Positions 1-8,280 are shown, counted from the stretch's first letter. The stretch: 64,000 nucleotides of DNA from Streptomyces cyaneofuscatus (GCF_000718135.1 NZ_JOEM01000007.1:372001-436000); one strand, 5' to 3'. Notes: generated by a model not told the origin, from the sequence alone. Program-made: numbers and translations.

Positions 1-1
1 C

Positions 2-211
2 CACCTCTTCCCGGACCTGCCGAGCAACCGGTACGCCGAAGTCGCGGTGAAGGTGCGCGCGCTGTTCGAGAAGTACGAGCTGGAGTACGTCACCGGCCCG
101 CTGCCCAAGCAGGTGTTCTCCGCGTGGCACAAGGTCTTCCGGCTCTCGCTGCCGAACCGGAAGCCCAAGGCCGGAACACCTGATCACGAGCGGGAACTGG
201 TCACCGCCTGA
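2..211 (+). CDS. Fatty-acid desaturase, C-terminal part (cut by window edge)
   Basis: The reading frame is open from the window edge and encodes the last 69 residues. It begins inside the third histidine box (H-L-F-P-D-L-P-S-N-R) and continues with a K-V-R-A-L-F-E-K-Y tail, which is typical of membrane-bound diiron acyl desaturases that insert double bonds in fatty acyl chains. The start and the first two His boxes lie outside the window, so intactness cannot be judged. It belongs to a different subfamily from the desaturase at 34.9-36.0 kb, whose third box is Q-I-E-H-H-L-F-P. A strong hairpin follows 16 bases after the stop. Confidence 0.8.
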   Translation, partial: HLFPDLPSNRYAEVAVKVRALFEKYELEYVTGPLPKQVFSAWHKVFRLSLPNRKPKAGTPDHERELVTA

Positions 212-227
212 CTCCGGAGACGAAAAC

Positions 228-265
228 TCGCCCGAAGCCGGCCACCCCGAGGCCGGTTCGGGCGA
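228..265 (+). terminator. Hairpin terminator after the desaturase
   Basis: An inverted repeat of about 15 bp (228-243 with 251-265, one bulged G) encloses a 7-base loop. It lies just downstream of the desaturase stop and has no strong U-tract, as is common in Streptomyces. It would also face the convergent pirin remnant. Confidence 0.6.
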
Positions 266-275
266 CAACTCCAGC

Positions 276-454
276 TCAGCGCACCCTTCCTCGCGCCTTC
301 AGCGGCACCGCAGGCAGCACCGGGCCGGAATCGGAGGGCCGTCGTAGCCCTTCACCTCACCGGACCTGGTCCCGTTCATCCAGTCGTGGCGGACCTGCGC
401 GATGTCCTCCCGGGACCATCCGGTCCAGTTCCGGAACACAACATCGGTATACCG
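276..454 (-). pseudogene. Pirin C-terminal remnant, frameshifted
   Basis: On the minus strand this reads V-V-F-R-N-W...S-R-E-D-I-A-Q-V-R-H-D-W...G-E-V-K-G-Y-D-G, which lines up with the last ~55 residues of the intact pirin at 11.5-12.4 kb. A frameshift near the end is needed to reach the matching tail (L-P-A-V-P-L-K-A-R-G-R-V-R then stop). The rest of the gene is absent. Sequence divergence from the intact copy is large, so this is the relic of a separate pirin paralogue and not a recent duplication. Confidence 0.7.
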
Positions 455-466
455 TTTCACCCCAGC

Positions 467-1156
467 TCAGGGGCTTGATCGACCATCCGGGGTCAGCAAT
501 AGGTCAGCAAGACGCCCGGGAGTCGACAACATGGCCACCATCAACCTCGTCCGCGGCATGGCAGCCATCAGACGCTGGGACACCTCGATGTCCGCCCAGC
601 GGACAGCCACGATGACAGCCCTGATCGCGCAGGCCACCGCTATCGCGCCCAGGCCAACAGCCGCCATCCACAGTCCTGTTGCGTAGGGGCGCCGGGACAT
701 TCGGGCGTAGGTGCGGGTCCACCTGGCGGCGAGGCCCAGGACGTACGTCAGGTAACACCCGGCTCCGCCGTAGAAGACAGCGATCTGTGGAACCGTCATG
801 TCCGCGGTGCTGAAACTGCCGGCGAAGACCTCGTGCGGCACCGATACGGCAGCCAGGGTGATGACCACCACGACGGCCACGACGGCGACCGCCTCCTTGT
901 TCGCCCTGCGACGGCTCGCCTCCTCGTCAGCGGCGGAGTAGAGGTAGAAGCACATCAGGAAGTACATCGCGACGAGCAGCAGCACGTTCTGGACCAACTT
1001 CGCCGCCCCGTGCCCCGCAACCGTGTCAACGCCGGTCGCGCCTCCCGGCATAGCGATGGGATAGGAAAGCGTGACGCAGAGAAGGCAGAGAGTCACCGAT
1101 CGCAAAGGCGCGTCGTGGGGGGTTCGCCACAGCTTGTAGAGCTTCCAGGCAAGGGC
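467..1156 (-). pseudogene. MAB_1171c-type integral membrane protein, truncated at both ends
   Basis: The frame contains W-K-L-Y-K-L-W-R...M-P-G-G-A...H-G-A-A-K-L-V-Q-N-V-L-L-L followed by several hydrophobic segments (L-V-A-M-Y-F-L-M-C-F-Y-L-Y-S, A-V-A-V-V-A-V-V-V-V-I, G-L-G-A-I-A-V-A-C-A-I). This matches the middle of the ~400-residue actinobacterial MAB_1171c family of putative transporters, usually found beside small regulators. Homology starts abruptly where the GNAT remnant ends and stops at a premature terminator, so only about half the protein remains. No ribosome binding site lies at any in-frame start. Confidence 0.6.
492..509 (+). repeat. 18-bp repeat, left copy (possible island boundary)
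   Basis: GTCAGCAATAGGTCAGCA contains two GTCAGC units 11 bp apart. A copy with 17 of 18 bases identical, in the same orientation, lies at 11283-11300. The two copies bracket the decayed accessory region, and a pirin sequence lies near each. This could be an attachment-site pair or a pair of protein-binding iterons. No integrase gene is visible. Confidence 0.45.
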
Positions 1157-1161
1157 CCCAC

Positions 1162-1446
1162 CCCTGCGCGGGCGGCGAGATGGAGCTGCTCCAAGCCCAT
1201 CTCCTTTCGAGCAAGGGTGCGGACCTCGCGCATCAACTGCATGCCGAGTCCGCGGCCGCGTACCGCAGGGCGGGTCTGCACGTGGTGCACGGTCCCCCAG
1301 TGCCGTACGAGTTCGAACGGATCGCGGCGCACGTTCAGCCAGCCCGCCAGCTCCCCCTCGACGTGAACGGCGAGCAGCCGGCTCGTCTCCGGCGCCAGGG
1401 CCGCGATGATCGCCTCGACGGCCGACGCCGTCTGCGCGAGGTCCAC
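1162..1446 (-). pseudogene. GNAT acetyltransferase fragment
   Basis: The frame encodes V-D-L-A-Q-T-A-S-A-V-E-A-I and then the acetyl-CoA binding region R-P-A-V-R-G-R-G-L-G-M-Q-L-M-R-E-V. This is the GNAT R/Q-x-x-G-x-G/A signature, followed by G-L-E-Q-L-H-L-A-A-R. The usual C-terminal third (F-Y-x-x-L-G-W region) is missing; homology breaks at about 1162 and runs directly into the MAB_1171c remnant. The N terminus also lacks a convincing start. The two relics look fused by a deletion. Confidence 0.65.
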
Positions 1447-2043
1447 GGGAGGGAACGGAAAACCTGCGGCGCCCCCGGCGTTGGTCGCCTCAACCCGAGA
1501 GATCTTGGCACGCCCGCCGCTTCACACGCCAGGCCCTTGGCCGGGGTCCGGTTCCGTTGTGGTGGGACACGGTGGCCGGACCGGACCGGCCAACGGTCCG
1601 CGTTCACCAGGCTGATGGAAGACGTCACAACAACCCCCACGCCCAGAAGCGTTCGCCGTTCACACTCGAATGAGACGAACCTGCCGGTCACCAGGGTTCA
1701 GCGAGAACGCTCAATCTTCAGTGCGACAGGACGCCAGGTCACGGGGAGGGGGGAAGGGAAAGATGCCACGCAAGCCATTAGGCCGCTTGTTCGATTCTTG
1801 CGACAAGCGTGCCTGCCCGAACACGGCGATTCGATGACTTCGCGTCCTGTGCCATCGGAGATGAGCCCGCGCCAATGCACTCCGAGTGAACGTGCGTCCG
1901 TGTCACCGAAGATTGATTGCGCTGGTCAGATGGCCGGGGGGGGTCGGCCTGTTGTCGAGGATGGACCCGTGCCCGCGCCGGGAAGGCGTGGCGGAGGTTC
2001 GGCGTAGATGGAGCAACGCGCCGGCGGGTGGAGACGCCCCTCG
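1447..2043. other. Non-coding or decayed stretch
   Basis: I find no convincing gene here. A 24-codon ORF at 1763-1837 has a purine-rich, Shine-Dalgarno-like leader and reads M-P-R-K-P-L-G-R-L-F. This could be the first codons of a lost integrase-type gene, but it is too short to call. GC phase bias is weak across the whole stretch. Confidence 0.4.
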
Positions 2044-2427
2044 TCAGTGGCCGACGGCGGCAGGTTCGCCGGCGGGGACGTCGTGCAGTCCGAGGCGCAG
2101 GTGCTCGACGTGGTAGAGGGCCTGGTCGAGGAGTTCGGCGACGTGGTTGTCGTAGAGGGAGTAGATGATGCTGCGGCCCTGACGCTCCCCGGTGACCAGG
2201 CCGAGGTTGCGCAACAGGCGGAGTTGGTGCGAGCAGGCAGAGTTCTCCATGCCGACGGCTTCGGCGAGGTCACCTACCGAGCAGGGGCCCTCCTGGAGGC
2301 GGGCCAGGATGTAGAGCCGGGAGGGGGTGGCCAGGGCCTGGAGGGTGGCGGCGACGTCGGCGGTGCCGACCGCGTCGAGGCGCTCGCGGGTGCTGGCGCT
2401 GGCGGTGGTGTCGCGTCCGTGGCCCAT
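2044..2427 (-). CDS. nmtR: NmtR-like Ni/Co-sensing ArsR-family repressor
   Basis: This 127-residue winged-helix ArsR/SmtB protein is very like mycobacterial NmtR. The start is placed at M-G-H-G because the N-terminal Gly2-His3 of NmtR are themselves nickel ligands; longer starts exist (M-G-S-M-G-H-G at 2436). Besides G2/H3, the C-terminal alpha-5 ligands are all present: D93, H95, H106 and H109 (NmtR D91, H93, H104, H107). The recognition region is D-L-A-E-A-V-G-M-E-N-S-A-C-S-H-Q-L-R. It is divergent from the P1B-4 ATPase and shares a 96-bp intergenic region with an imperfect inverted repeat. Expected role (known for NmtR): repress the exporter until Ni(II) or Co(II) binds. Confidence 0.88.
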   Translation of the reverse strand: MGHGRDTTASASTRERLDAVGTADVAATLQALATPSRLYILARLQEGPCSVGDLAEAVGMENSACSHQLRLLRNLGLVTGERQGRSIIYSLYDNHVAELLDQALYHVEHLRLGLHDVPAGEPAAVGH

Positions 2428-2447
2428 GCTCCCCATCATACCGATGA

Positions 2448-2470
2448 GACTTGAAGACCTGTTCATATGT
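2448..2470. promoter_or_regulatory. Probable NmtR operator
   Basis: An imperfect inverted repeat, ACTTGAAGA-cc-TGTTCATAT, resembles the 12-2-12 SmtB/ArsR-type operator (T-G-A-A-C-A half sites). It sits between the divergent nmtR and ATPase genes, 54-76 bp upstream of the ATPase start, where binding would block both promoters. Confidence 0.5.
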
Positions 2471-2523
2471 TCCTGTACGGTGGAGGTGTTGCCCTCGTCC
2501 CGCCCGTGAAGGGTTGTTTTGTC

Positions 2524-4500
2524 ATGTCTTCTGCCCTGGACCAGCGGTCCGCGCCGCCCGCCGGCGGCCCTCCCCAGGCCTTGCCCCCGCGCCGTACCCG
2601 TCTGCTCGCGCTGCCGGAAGCCCGGTGGGCGCTCGCCTCGCTGGTGCTGTTCCTCCTCGCCCTGCCCGTCTACTTGCTGGACGGCCCGGCGTGGCTGTGG
2701 GGCACCTTGTTCGCCGCGACCTACATGACCGGCGGCTGGGAGCCGGGCTGGGAGGGCCTGAAGGCGCTCAAGGACAAGACGCTGGACGTGGACCTGCTGA
2801 TGGTCGTCGCCGCCCTGGGGGCCGCCGCGATCGGGCAGATTTCCGACGGCGCGCTGCTGATCGTCATCTTCGCCACCTCCGGCGCATTGGAGGCCGCCGC
2901 GACCGCACGGACCGCCGACTCCGTGCGCGGCCTGCTCGACCTGGCCCCGGCCACCGCCACCCGGCTTCTGCCCGACGGCACCGAGGAAGCGGTCGATACC
3001 GAGCATCTGGCGGTCGGGGACACGATCCTGGTCCGGCCCGGCGAGCGGGTCGGCGCGGACAGCCAGGTCCTCGACGGCTCCAGCGACGTCGACCAGGCCA
3101 CCATCACCGGCGAACCGCTGCCGGTGGCCAAGCAGGCAGGGGACGAGGTGTTCGCCGGCACGGTCAACGGCACCGGCGCCCTGCGCGTACGGGTCGAGCG
3201 CGACCCCTCGGACTCGGTGATCGCCCGGATCGTGAAGATGGTCGAGGAAGCCTCCGAGACCAAGGCCCCGACCCAGTTGTTCATCGAGAAGATCGAACAG
3301 CGGTACTCGATCGGCATGGTCATCGCCACCCTCGCGGTCTTCGGTACCCCGCTCGCGTTCGGTGACACCCTCCAGTCGGCGCTGCTGCGCGCGATGACGT
3401 TCATGATCGTGGCCTCACCCTGTGCGGTGGTGCTGTCCACCATGCCGCCGCTGCTGTCCGCCATCGCCAATGCCGGACGGCGCGGCGTGCTCGCCAAGTC
3501 CGCCGTCGTCATGGAACGCCTAGGCCAGGTCGACCTCGTGGCCCTGGACAAGACCGGTACTCTCACCGAAGGCACCCCCCGCGTCACCCGCGTCCACCCC
3601 CTTCCCGGCAGCGGCCTGGATGAGGACGGCCTGCTCGCCCTGGCGGCAGCGGCCGAGCACCCCAGCGAACACCCCCTTGCTCGTGCCGTCGTCGAAGCCG
3701 CCCGCGAACGCGGCCTTCACCTGCCCGCGGTCACCGGCTTCTCCTCCGTCCCCGGCGAGGGCGTCACCGCCACCGTCGACGGCCACACCGTCCAGGTCGG
3801 CTCCCCCTCCCGGCTGCTCACCGACAGCGCCACCGCGCCGCACGAGACGATCGTGGCCGAGCTGGAGGACAGTGGGAGGACCGCGGTGGCCGTGCTGCGG
3901 CATGGCACTGTGATGGGTGTCCTCGGCATCGCCGACCGGCTGCGGCCCGATGCGGCGGCGACCGTGGCCGCACTCACCAAGCTGACCGGCCGCACCCCCG
4001 TCCTGCTCACCGGCGATAACGAAAGCGCAGCCCGGCATCTGGCCGCCGAGGTCGGCATCACCGACGTCCGCGCCGGACTACTGCCGCAGGACAAGGTGGC
4101 GGCGGTGAAGGCGTGGGAGGCGGAGGGGCGCCGGGTGCTGGTGGTCGGCGACGGCGTCAACGACGCCCCCGCCCTGGCCGCCGCGCACTCCGGGATCGCG
4201 ATGGGCAAGGCGGGCTCCGACCTCGCCCTGGAGACCGCCGACGCCATCGTGGTGCGCGACGAACTCGCCACCATTCCCTCCATCGTCCAGCTCTCCCGCA
4301 CCGCACGCCGCCTCGTCATCCAGAACCTGGCCATCGCCGGGTCGTTCATCACCGTCCTCGTCGCCTGGGACCTGATCGGCACCCTGCCCCTGCCCCTGGG
4401 CGTCGCGGGGCACGAGGGCTCCACCGTCATCGTCGGCCTGAACGGCCTGCGCCTGCTACGCGAAGCAGCCTGGCCCCGCATCACCAAGGACACCGCGTGA
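2524..4500 (+). CDS. ctpJ: P1B-4 heavy-metal ATPase (CtpJ/CtpD-like Co/Ni exporter)
   Basis: This 658-residue P-type ATPase has no N-terminal HMA domain. It has the transmembrane S-P-C motif (residues 298-300), the phosphorylation site D-K-T-G-T (D342), an S/H-P loop motif, G-D-G-V-N-D-A-P hinge and H-E-G-S near residue 630. S-P-C plus H-E-G-S/T is diagnostic of subgroup P1B-4, which exports Co2+ (also Fe2+ or Ni2+). The start at 2524 follows a GAAGG; the longer ORF from 2467 would read through the operator. Pairing with an NmtR-type repressor reproduces the mycobacterial nmtR-ctpJ arrangement. It lies inside a degenerate mobile region yet is intact, so it is probably useful cargo. Confidence 0.88.
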   Translation: MSSALDQRSAPPAGGPPQALPPRRTRLLALPEARWALASLVLFLLALPVYLLDGPAWLWGTLFAATYMTGGWEPGWEGLKALKDKTLDVDLLMVVAALGAAAIGQISDGALLIVIFATSGALEAAATARTADSVRGLLDLAPATATRLLPDGTEEAVDTEHLAVGDTILVRPGERVGADSQVLDGSSDVDQATITGEPLPVAKQAGDEVFAGTVNGTGALRVRVERDPSDSVIARIVKMVEEASETKAPTQLFIEKIEQRYSIGMVIATLAVFGTPLAFGDTLQSALLRAMTFMIVASPCAVVLSTMPPLLSAIANAGRRGVLAKSAVVMERLGQVDLVALDKTGTLTEGTPRVTRVHPLPGSGLDEDGLLALAAAAEHPSEHPLARAVVEAARERGLHLPAVTGFSSVPGEGVTATVDGHTVQVGSPSRLLTDSATAPHETIVAELEDSGRTAVAVLRHGTVMGVLGIADRLRPDAAATVAALTKLTGRTPVLLTGDNESAARHLAAEVGITDVRAGLLPQDKVAAVKAWEAEGRRVLVVGDGVNDAPALAAAHSGIAMGKAGSDLALETADAIVVRDELATIPSIVQLSRTARRLVIQNLAIAGSFITVLVAWDLIGTLPLPLGVAGHEGSTVIVGLNGLRLLREAAWPRITKDTA

Positions 4501-4512
4501 GCAGACGCACCC

Positions 4513-4545
4513 GCCGTGCCGTCCCCGGCCCGGGGGCGGCACGGC
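4513..4545 (+). terminator. Terminator after ctpJ
   Basis: GCCGTGCCG...CGGCACGGC forms a near-perfect GC-rich hairpin, 12 bases after the ATPase stop. Confidence 0.6.
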
Positions 4546-4866
4546 CCACTGACACCGTCTGCCGAGGCTGCTGCTGCTGCGGTACCCCCAAGGTCCGAAG
4601 GTGGACCGGTTGTCACCGCAGTTGGACCACCGCGAGTTCGTGACAGCGGAGATTGGTCGTCACAGGACGGGGTGCCCGGCTCTCTGAGCCGTCCGGAGCA
4701 GGGCAGGGGCTGCTCCGGGGTACTGGTGGAGACGGTGCACGGAACAAGCCGGTGGACGAGGTGTGTCAGCCCCTGCCGGTAGCGCGATGCTGGCACACGG
4801 TCGTCTGGGACGCGGTGGCTCTAGATTCCATCCGGCGGATCATATGACTTTCTGACCGGTCGCTCG
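4546..4866. other. Gap between ctpJ and the IS5 remnant
   Basis: I see no gene here. The last ~80 bases are AT-richer and probably hold the left end of the degenerate IS5-type element that follows. No clear terminal inverted repeat was found. Confidence 0.3.
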
Positions 4867-5459
4867 TTGGTTAGGTCATGGGTCCGGGGGGGTCCGACGA
4901 ATCATGAGTGGTCGTTACTGGAGCCGCATCTGCCTCCGCAGGTCGTGGCGGCCGGTGGAACGATCACCGGACCGTGCTCAACGGGATCCTGTTCCGGGTC
5001 CGCACCGGTGTTCCGTGGCATGATCCGCCGGAACGCTACGGCTCCTGGCGGACCGTCTACGAGCGGCATCGCCGCTGGTCGGCGGACGGCACCTGGGGCC
5101 GGATCCTGCAGGCGGTCCAGGCCGACGCCGACCTTGCCGGACGGATCGACTGGTCGATGGTCGGCGTCGACTCGACGTCCTGTCTGGCCCACCAGCACAG
5201 GGCGGGCGCCCGCAAGGTCAGGCCGCGGGTCCCGATAGAAGGGACGACGCCCCGGCACCACCGCCCCGATGACGGACTCGGGCGGTCCCGGGGCGGTCTG
5301 ACCTCCAAGATCCACCTCGCCGGTGAAGGCGGCTGCCGCCCCATGGCTCTTCTGGTCACGCCAGGTCAGTGGGGTGACGCCCCGCAAATGATCGAGGTCC
5401 TGGACCGGATTCGGGTTCCCCGCCCGCTGGGCGGACGGCCCCGGGCCCGCGCCCTCTGA
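4867..5459 (+). pseudogene. IS5-family transposase, frameshifted and truncated
   Basis: The N-terminal piece (T-N-H-E-W-S-L-L-E-P-H-L-P-P) is in one frame. From about 4945 the body continues in another frame with R-T-V-L-N-G-I-L-F-R-V-R-T-G-V-P-W-H-D and the first catalytic Asp region G-V-D-S-T-S. It ends after D-R-I-R-V-P-R, before the D-K-A-Y and catalytic Glu regions that appear in the intact relative at 8.3-9.2 kb. The break coincides exactly with the start of a 40-bp inverted repeat, so a later insertion or rearrangement removed the C-terminal third. Not functional. Confidence 0.8.
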
Positions 5460-5497
5460 CAAGTGATCTTGACTGTGTGCCAGGTGAGTTCGATCGC
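5458..5497 (+). repeat. 40-bp inverted repeat, left copy (IS end-like)
   Basis: It starts GACAAGTGATCTTGACTG and matches the reverse complement of 6142-6181 at 36 of 40 positions. It also resembles the left end of the intact IS5-type element (TGATCTTG...GGTGAGTT), so both copies are probably relics of related IS termini in opposite orientation. They bracket the BON-LysM gene. Confidence 0.65.
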
Positions 5498-5631
5498 TTG
5501 CGAGCAGCACGGCCAGAAGCAGCGCCGACCTCGGTGACTCGGACGGGCGACGACCGTGTGGATCAGGGTCGTGCCAAGCCTGTTCGCGCCTACGGTGAGA
5601 AGGCAATTGATTACCGACAGGAGGCATCCGG

Positions 5632-6065
5632 ATGTCGCTGCACTCGTTCGACAAGGAAGCAGGCGAGAAGGTCCCCGGCCTGTTTCTCCCCTCCGACGCC
5701 CATGAGCACTGCTGAAGCACATCGAGAGCGTGGGCCTGGGCCGCCCCGACGTCTTCCCCGAGGTTCAGGACGACAAGATCACCCTCAAGGGCAAGGCGGG
5801 CAGCCAGGAGGAGAAAGAGAAGCTCATCCTCGCGAGCGGGAACATCAACGGGGTGGCGACCGTCGACGACCAGATCACCGTCACCGGCCCCGCCGCCCAG
5901 GCCGCCCGATTCGTCACCGTCAAGGCCGACGACAACCTCCCGGCCATCGCCGAGTCCGCGTACGGCGATGCCAACAAGTTCCGGAAGGTCTTCGAGGCCA
6001 ACAGGCCGATGCTTGGCCACCCGGACAAGATCTACCCCGGCCAGGTCCTGCGCCTGACTGACTGA
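5632..6065 (+). pseudogene. BON-LysM (Kbp/YgaU-like) protein, apparent frameshift
   Basis: After an AGGAGG-like site, ATG 5632 begins M-S-L-H-S-F-D-K-E-A-G-E-K-V, matching the amphipathic start of Kbp-type proteins. That frame stops at 5716. The homologous sequence resumes in another frame with L-K-H-I-E-S-V-G-L, a BON domain (K-I-T-L-K-G-K-A-G...G-N-I-N-G-V-A-T-V-D-D-Q-I) and a C-terminal LysM domain (F-V-T-V-K-A-D-D-N-L-P-A-I-A...I-Y-P-G-Q-V-L-R). E. coli Kbp binds K+ in the cytoplasm. The 111-residue second half (ATG 5730, or an upstream GTG) could still be made alone; otherwise one indel inactivates the gene. A sequencing error is an alternative. Confidence 0.7.
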
Positions 6066-6141
6066 CAGTAGGTCCGGCGCGGGACCGGGCCACACCGGAC
6101 CCGCGCAAAAGCGGCGGCTGGCCAAAAGCCGCCCGGACCAG

Positions 6142-6181
6142 GCGGTCAAACTCACCTGGCAAACAGTCAAGGTCACTTGTC
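6142..6181 (-). repeat. 40-bp inverted repeat, right copy
   Basis: This is the reverse-complement partner of 5458-5497 with four mismatches. It lies about 75 bases past the BON-LysM stop. Confidence 0.65.
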
Positions 6182-6366
6182 GGAGGGCAGCCCGAAACCC
6201 GAGAGTAATTGTCAAGAGCTGTGGATCGGTGGGCGGAGCGAGGGCGAGGTGCCCTCGTGCTGTCGTGGTTCCATCGATGGTTCGGTGAGTGCCGAACCGT
6301 CCGGCCGGTAGCGTGCCGAGTCCTGTGCGGGAGACGCCCGCGCTGGTAAACGCCGGAGGCGACCCG

Positions 6367-6966
6367 ATGTCGGAGACAGATCTGAAGCAGCAGCTCGCCG
6401 AGCGATTCCGCGAAGTCAACGGCGACCATCCGATGACCGATACCGATGACGCATACGTCAGCGCGCAGTTCGTTGCCCTGGAGGAACTGTGCGCAATTCA
6501 TGGCCGCGATGCCGATGCGGTCCGCCGGCTGATGCTGGGGCGGCATCTGCCGCTTCCGGGATATCTGCGCTCCGACGGTGCCGAGATGGTGCCGGCCGAC
6601 CTGCTCGCTCTCGCCGACGAAGCTGGCGGCGTAGAGCTGCTCGAAGCGTGGTTCACCGCTCACTGGGCCGACCCGATCACCGGTAAGGCGGAGTGGAGTG
6701 CGTATCTCAGCGGACAGTACGTGTGCCTGCACTCGGTGACCCCGGCCGCCATTCAGCGCAAGGATTACCTGACGACCGCGATCAGCGCCGCAGCGAACGA
6801 GCCGGATGCCGGTTCAGCACGGTGGTCCGAGCGGCTGCACGCACTGGTCGACGAACTCGACACGCTGGAACCGGCGTTCACGGCCTACGACCGTCTTCGG
6901 TTCGGCGGACCCACGTCCCGGGACACCTGCATCGACGCCCCGCGCGCCCGCTTCCCGCGCCGGTGA
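6367..6966 (+). CDS. DUF6058-family protein
   Basis: This 199-residue soluble protein belongs to the DUF6058 family found in actinomycetes, sometimes annotated as a natural-product biosynthesis protein; no activity is established. Features seen are an N-terminal D-D-A-Y-V-S-A-Q-F-V-A-L-E-E-L-C segment, L-P-L-P-G-Y-L-R-S-D-G, and a tryptophan-rich middle (A-W-F-T-A-H-W-A-D). The start at 6367 is chosen for the GGAGG nine bases upstream; the ORF could extend to 6289. It looks intact although it lies between two transposon relics. Confidence 0.7.
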   Translation: MSETDLKQQLAERFREVNGDHPMTDTDDAYVSAQFVALEELCAIHGRDADAVRRLMLGRHLPLPGYLRSDGAEMVPADLLALADEAGGVELLEAWFTAHWADPITGKAEWSAYLSGQYVCLHSVTPAAIQRKDYLTTAISAAANEPDAGSARWSERLHALVDELDTLEPAFTAYDRLRFGGPTSRDTCIDAPRARFPRR

Positions 6967-7549
6967 CCCGGATCCGTGGGTGGCGTTCCGCGGATCGGTT
7001 GCGATCGCTCATGCCGCGCGGGCTTCGGGACGTTCGACGAGGCGGCCGCGTTGGAAGCGGGCTCCGGCGCGGACGAGGGCGACGAGATGGGGCGCGTTCA
7101 CGGCCCGCCACCGGGCCTGGGTGGACTCAACAAGCTCGAAGACCATCGTCAGGGCTGCAGTACGGGAGCCGGCGCCACGGGTGACCTTGGTCCGCAGCCG
7201 GACGGTGGCGAACGTGGACTCGATCGGGTTGGTCGTCCGCAGATGGATCCAGTGTTGGGCGGGGAAGTCGTAGAAGGCCAGTAGCTCAGCCTCGTTGTCG
7301 GTGATCTTCTTGACGGCCTTGGGGAACTTCGCGCCGTAGAGCTGGGTGAACGTCTTGACCGCCGCCTTGGCGTGGTCGCAGTCTTCGGCGTGGTGGATGT
7401 CCTGGACGGCCTTCTTCGCGCCGGGCTGCGCGGACTTCGGCAGGGAGTCGAGGACGTTTGCGGTTCTGTGGACCCAGCACCTCTGCTCGCGGGTTTCGGG
7501 AAACACCTCGGCCGGGGCCTTCCAGAAGCCTAGGGGGTGCCTGACAATT

Positions 7550-7559
7550 CCGGTCTGAT
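7550..7559 (+). repeat. 10-bp direct repeat, left edge of cargo segment
   Basis: CCGGTCTGAT lies 17 bases inside the IS left end and is repeated exactly at 8271-8280. The two copies bound the methyltransferase segment. Confidence 0.7.
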
Positions 7560-7624
7560 CAGCGAAATTCGGCTGAGCTGGCAATCCGGAGGTGCGCCGA
7601 TCGGCTGGGGGGACTGGGCAGTGG

Positions 7625-8254
7625 CTACGAACGGCGGGCCAGTAGATGGGTGTCGAGGAAGCCCCGATCAGAGGATGGATCGTGGAGCAGCCGGGCGAAG
7701 GGATCGAGCCCAGCATCGCCCAGCAGTTCGGCGAGGCGATCCACCGGCCAGCTGTAGGCGGGCGCCACCTTGTGGTCGAACCGGACCGGTACTTGTCCGT
7801 CGGTCCCGAAGAAGGAGACCAGGAGCAGACCGTTCGGTGCCAGGACGCGTACCTGTTCGGCGAGCAGCTCCGGTAGTTCCCCCGGAGGGGTGTGAATCAT
7901 TGAGTAGTGGGCCAGCACGCCGCCGAGCGCGGCGTCCTCGATGGGCAGGGATTCCATCCGCGCCTCTTGGAAGCGCAGCGCCGGATGGGCCTGCCGGGCG
8001 TGGTCGACCATGCCGGGGGCAAGGTCTAGTCCGAAGGCGTCCAGGCCGAGTTCGTGCAGCATGGCTGTCAGATGTCCGGGCCCGCACCCGACGTCCGCTG
8101 TCCGCAGGTTGCCCGTCGCGCGCACCAGTTCGGCGAAGGTGCCGATCATGGCCCGGGAGAAAGGCTGTGTTTCCAGCCGGTTTGCGAACAGCGATGCGTA
8201 CAGCTCGACGACACCGTCGTAGGCCGTCCTGGTCTCGTCCTGATGATTCGCCAC
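7625..8254 (-). CDS. Class I SAM-dependent methyltransferase (IS passenger gene)
   Basis: This 209-residue protein starts at GTG 8254. It has the SAM-binding motif I D-V-G-C-G-P-G-H-L, an acidic motif II (F-G-L-D-L-A-P-G-M-V), and motif III-like V-L-A-H-Y-S-M-I-H, the usual Methyltransf_11/25 fold. The N terminus (Y-D-G-V-V-E-L-Y-A) is common to small-molecule methyltransferases. The substrate cannot be told. It lies wholly inside the IS5-type element, opposite to the transposase, with only 16 bases between its start and the 10-bp repeat; its promoter must therefore lie in or overlap IS sequence. It appears intact. Confidence 0.8.
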   Translation of the reverse strand: MANHQDETRTAYDGVVELYASLFANRLETQPFSRAMIGTFAELVRATGNLRTADVGCGPGHLTAMLHELGLDAFGLDLAPGMVDHARQAHPALRFQEARMESLPIEDAALGGVLAHYSMIHTPPGELPELLAEQVRVLAPNGLLLVSFFGTDGQVPVRFDHKVAPAYSWPVDRLAELLGDAGLDPFARLLHDPSSDRGFLDTHLLARRS

Positions 8255-8270
8255 GGGCAGGACTCTATAG

Positions 8271-8280
8271 CCGGTCTGAT
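8271..8280 (+). repeat. 10-bp direct repeat, right edge of cargo segment
   Basis: Exact copy of 7550-7559 (CCGGTCTGAT), immediately followed by the IS sequence that leads into the transposase start. Confidence 0.7.

Noticed and set aside
1763..1837. 24-codon ORF resembling an integrase start
   Set aside because: It has a good ribosome-site-like leader but is too short to support a call; no downstream frame continues an integrase.
2428..3006. N-terminal extension of the ArsR-type ORF to 320 residues
   Set aside because: It is antisense to the ATPase and has no family similarity; the conserved M-G-H-G start gives the normal NmtR length.
4902..6419. 505-residue minus-strand ORF
   Set aside because: It crosses a transposase relic and the BON-LysM gene in antisense and shows no family motif.
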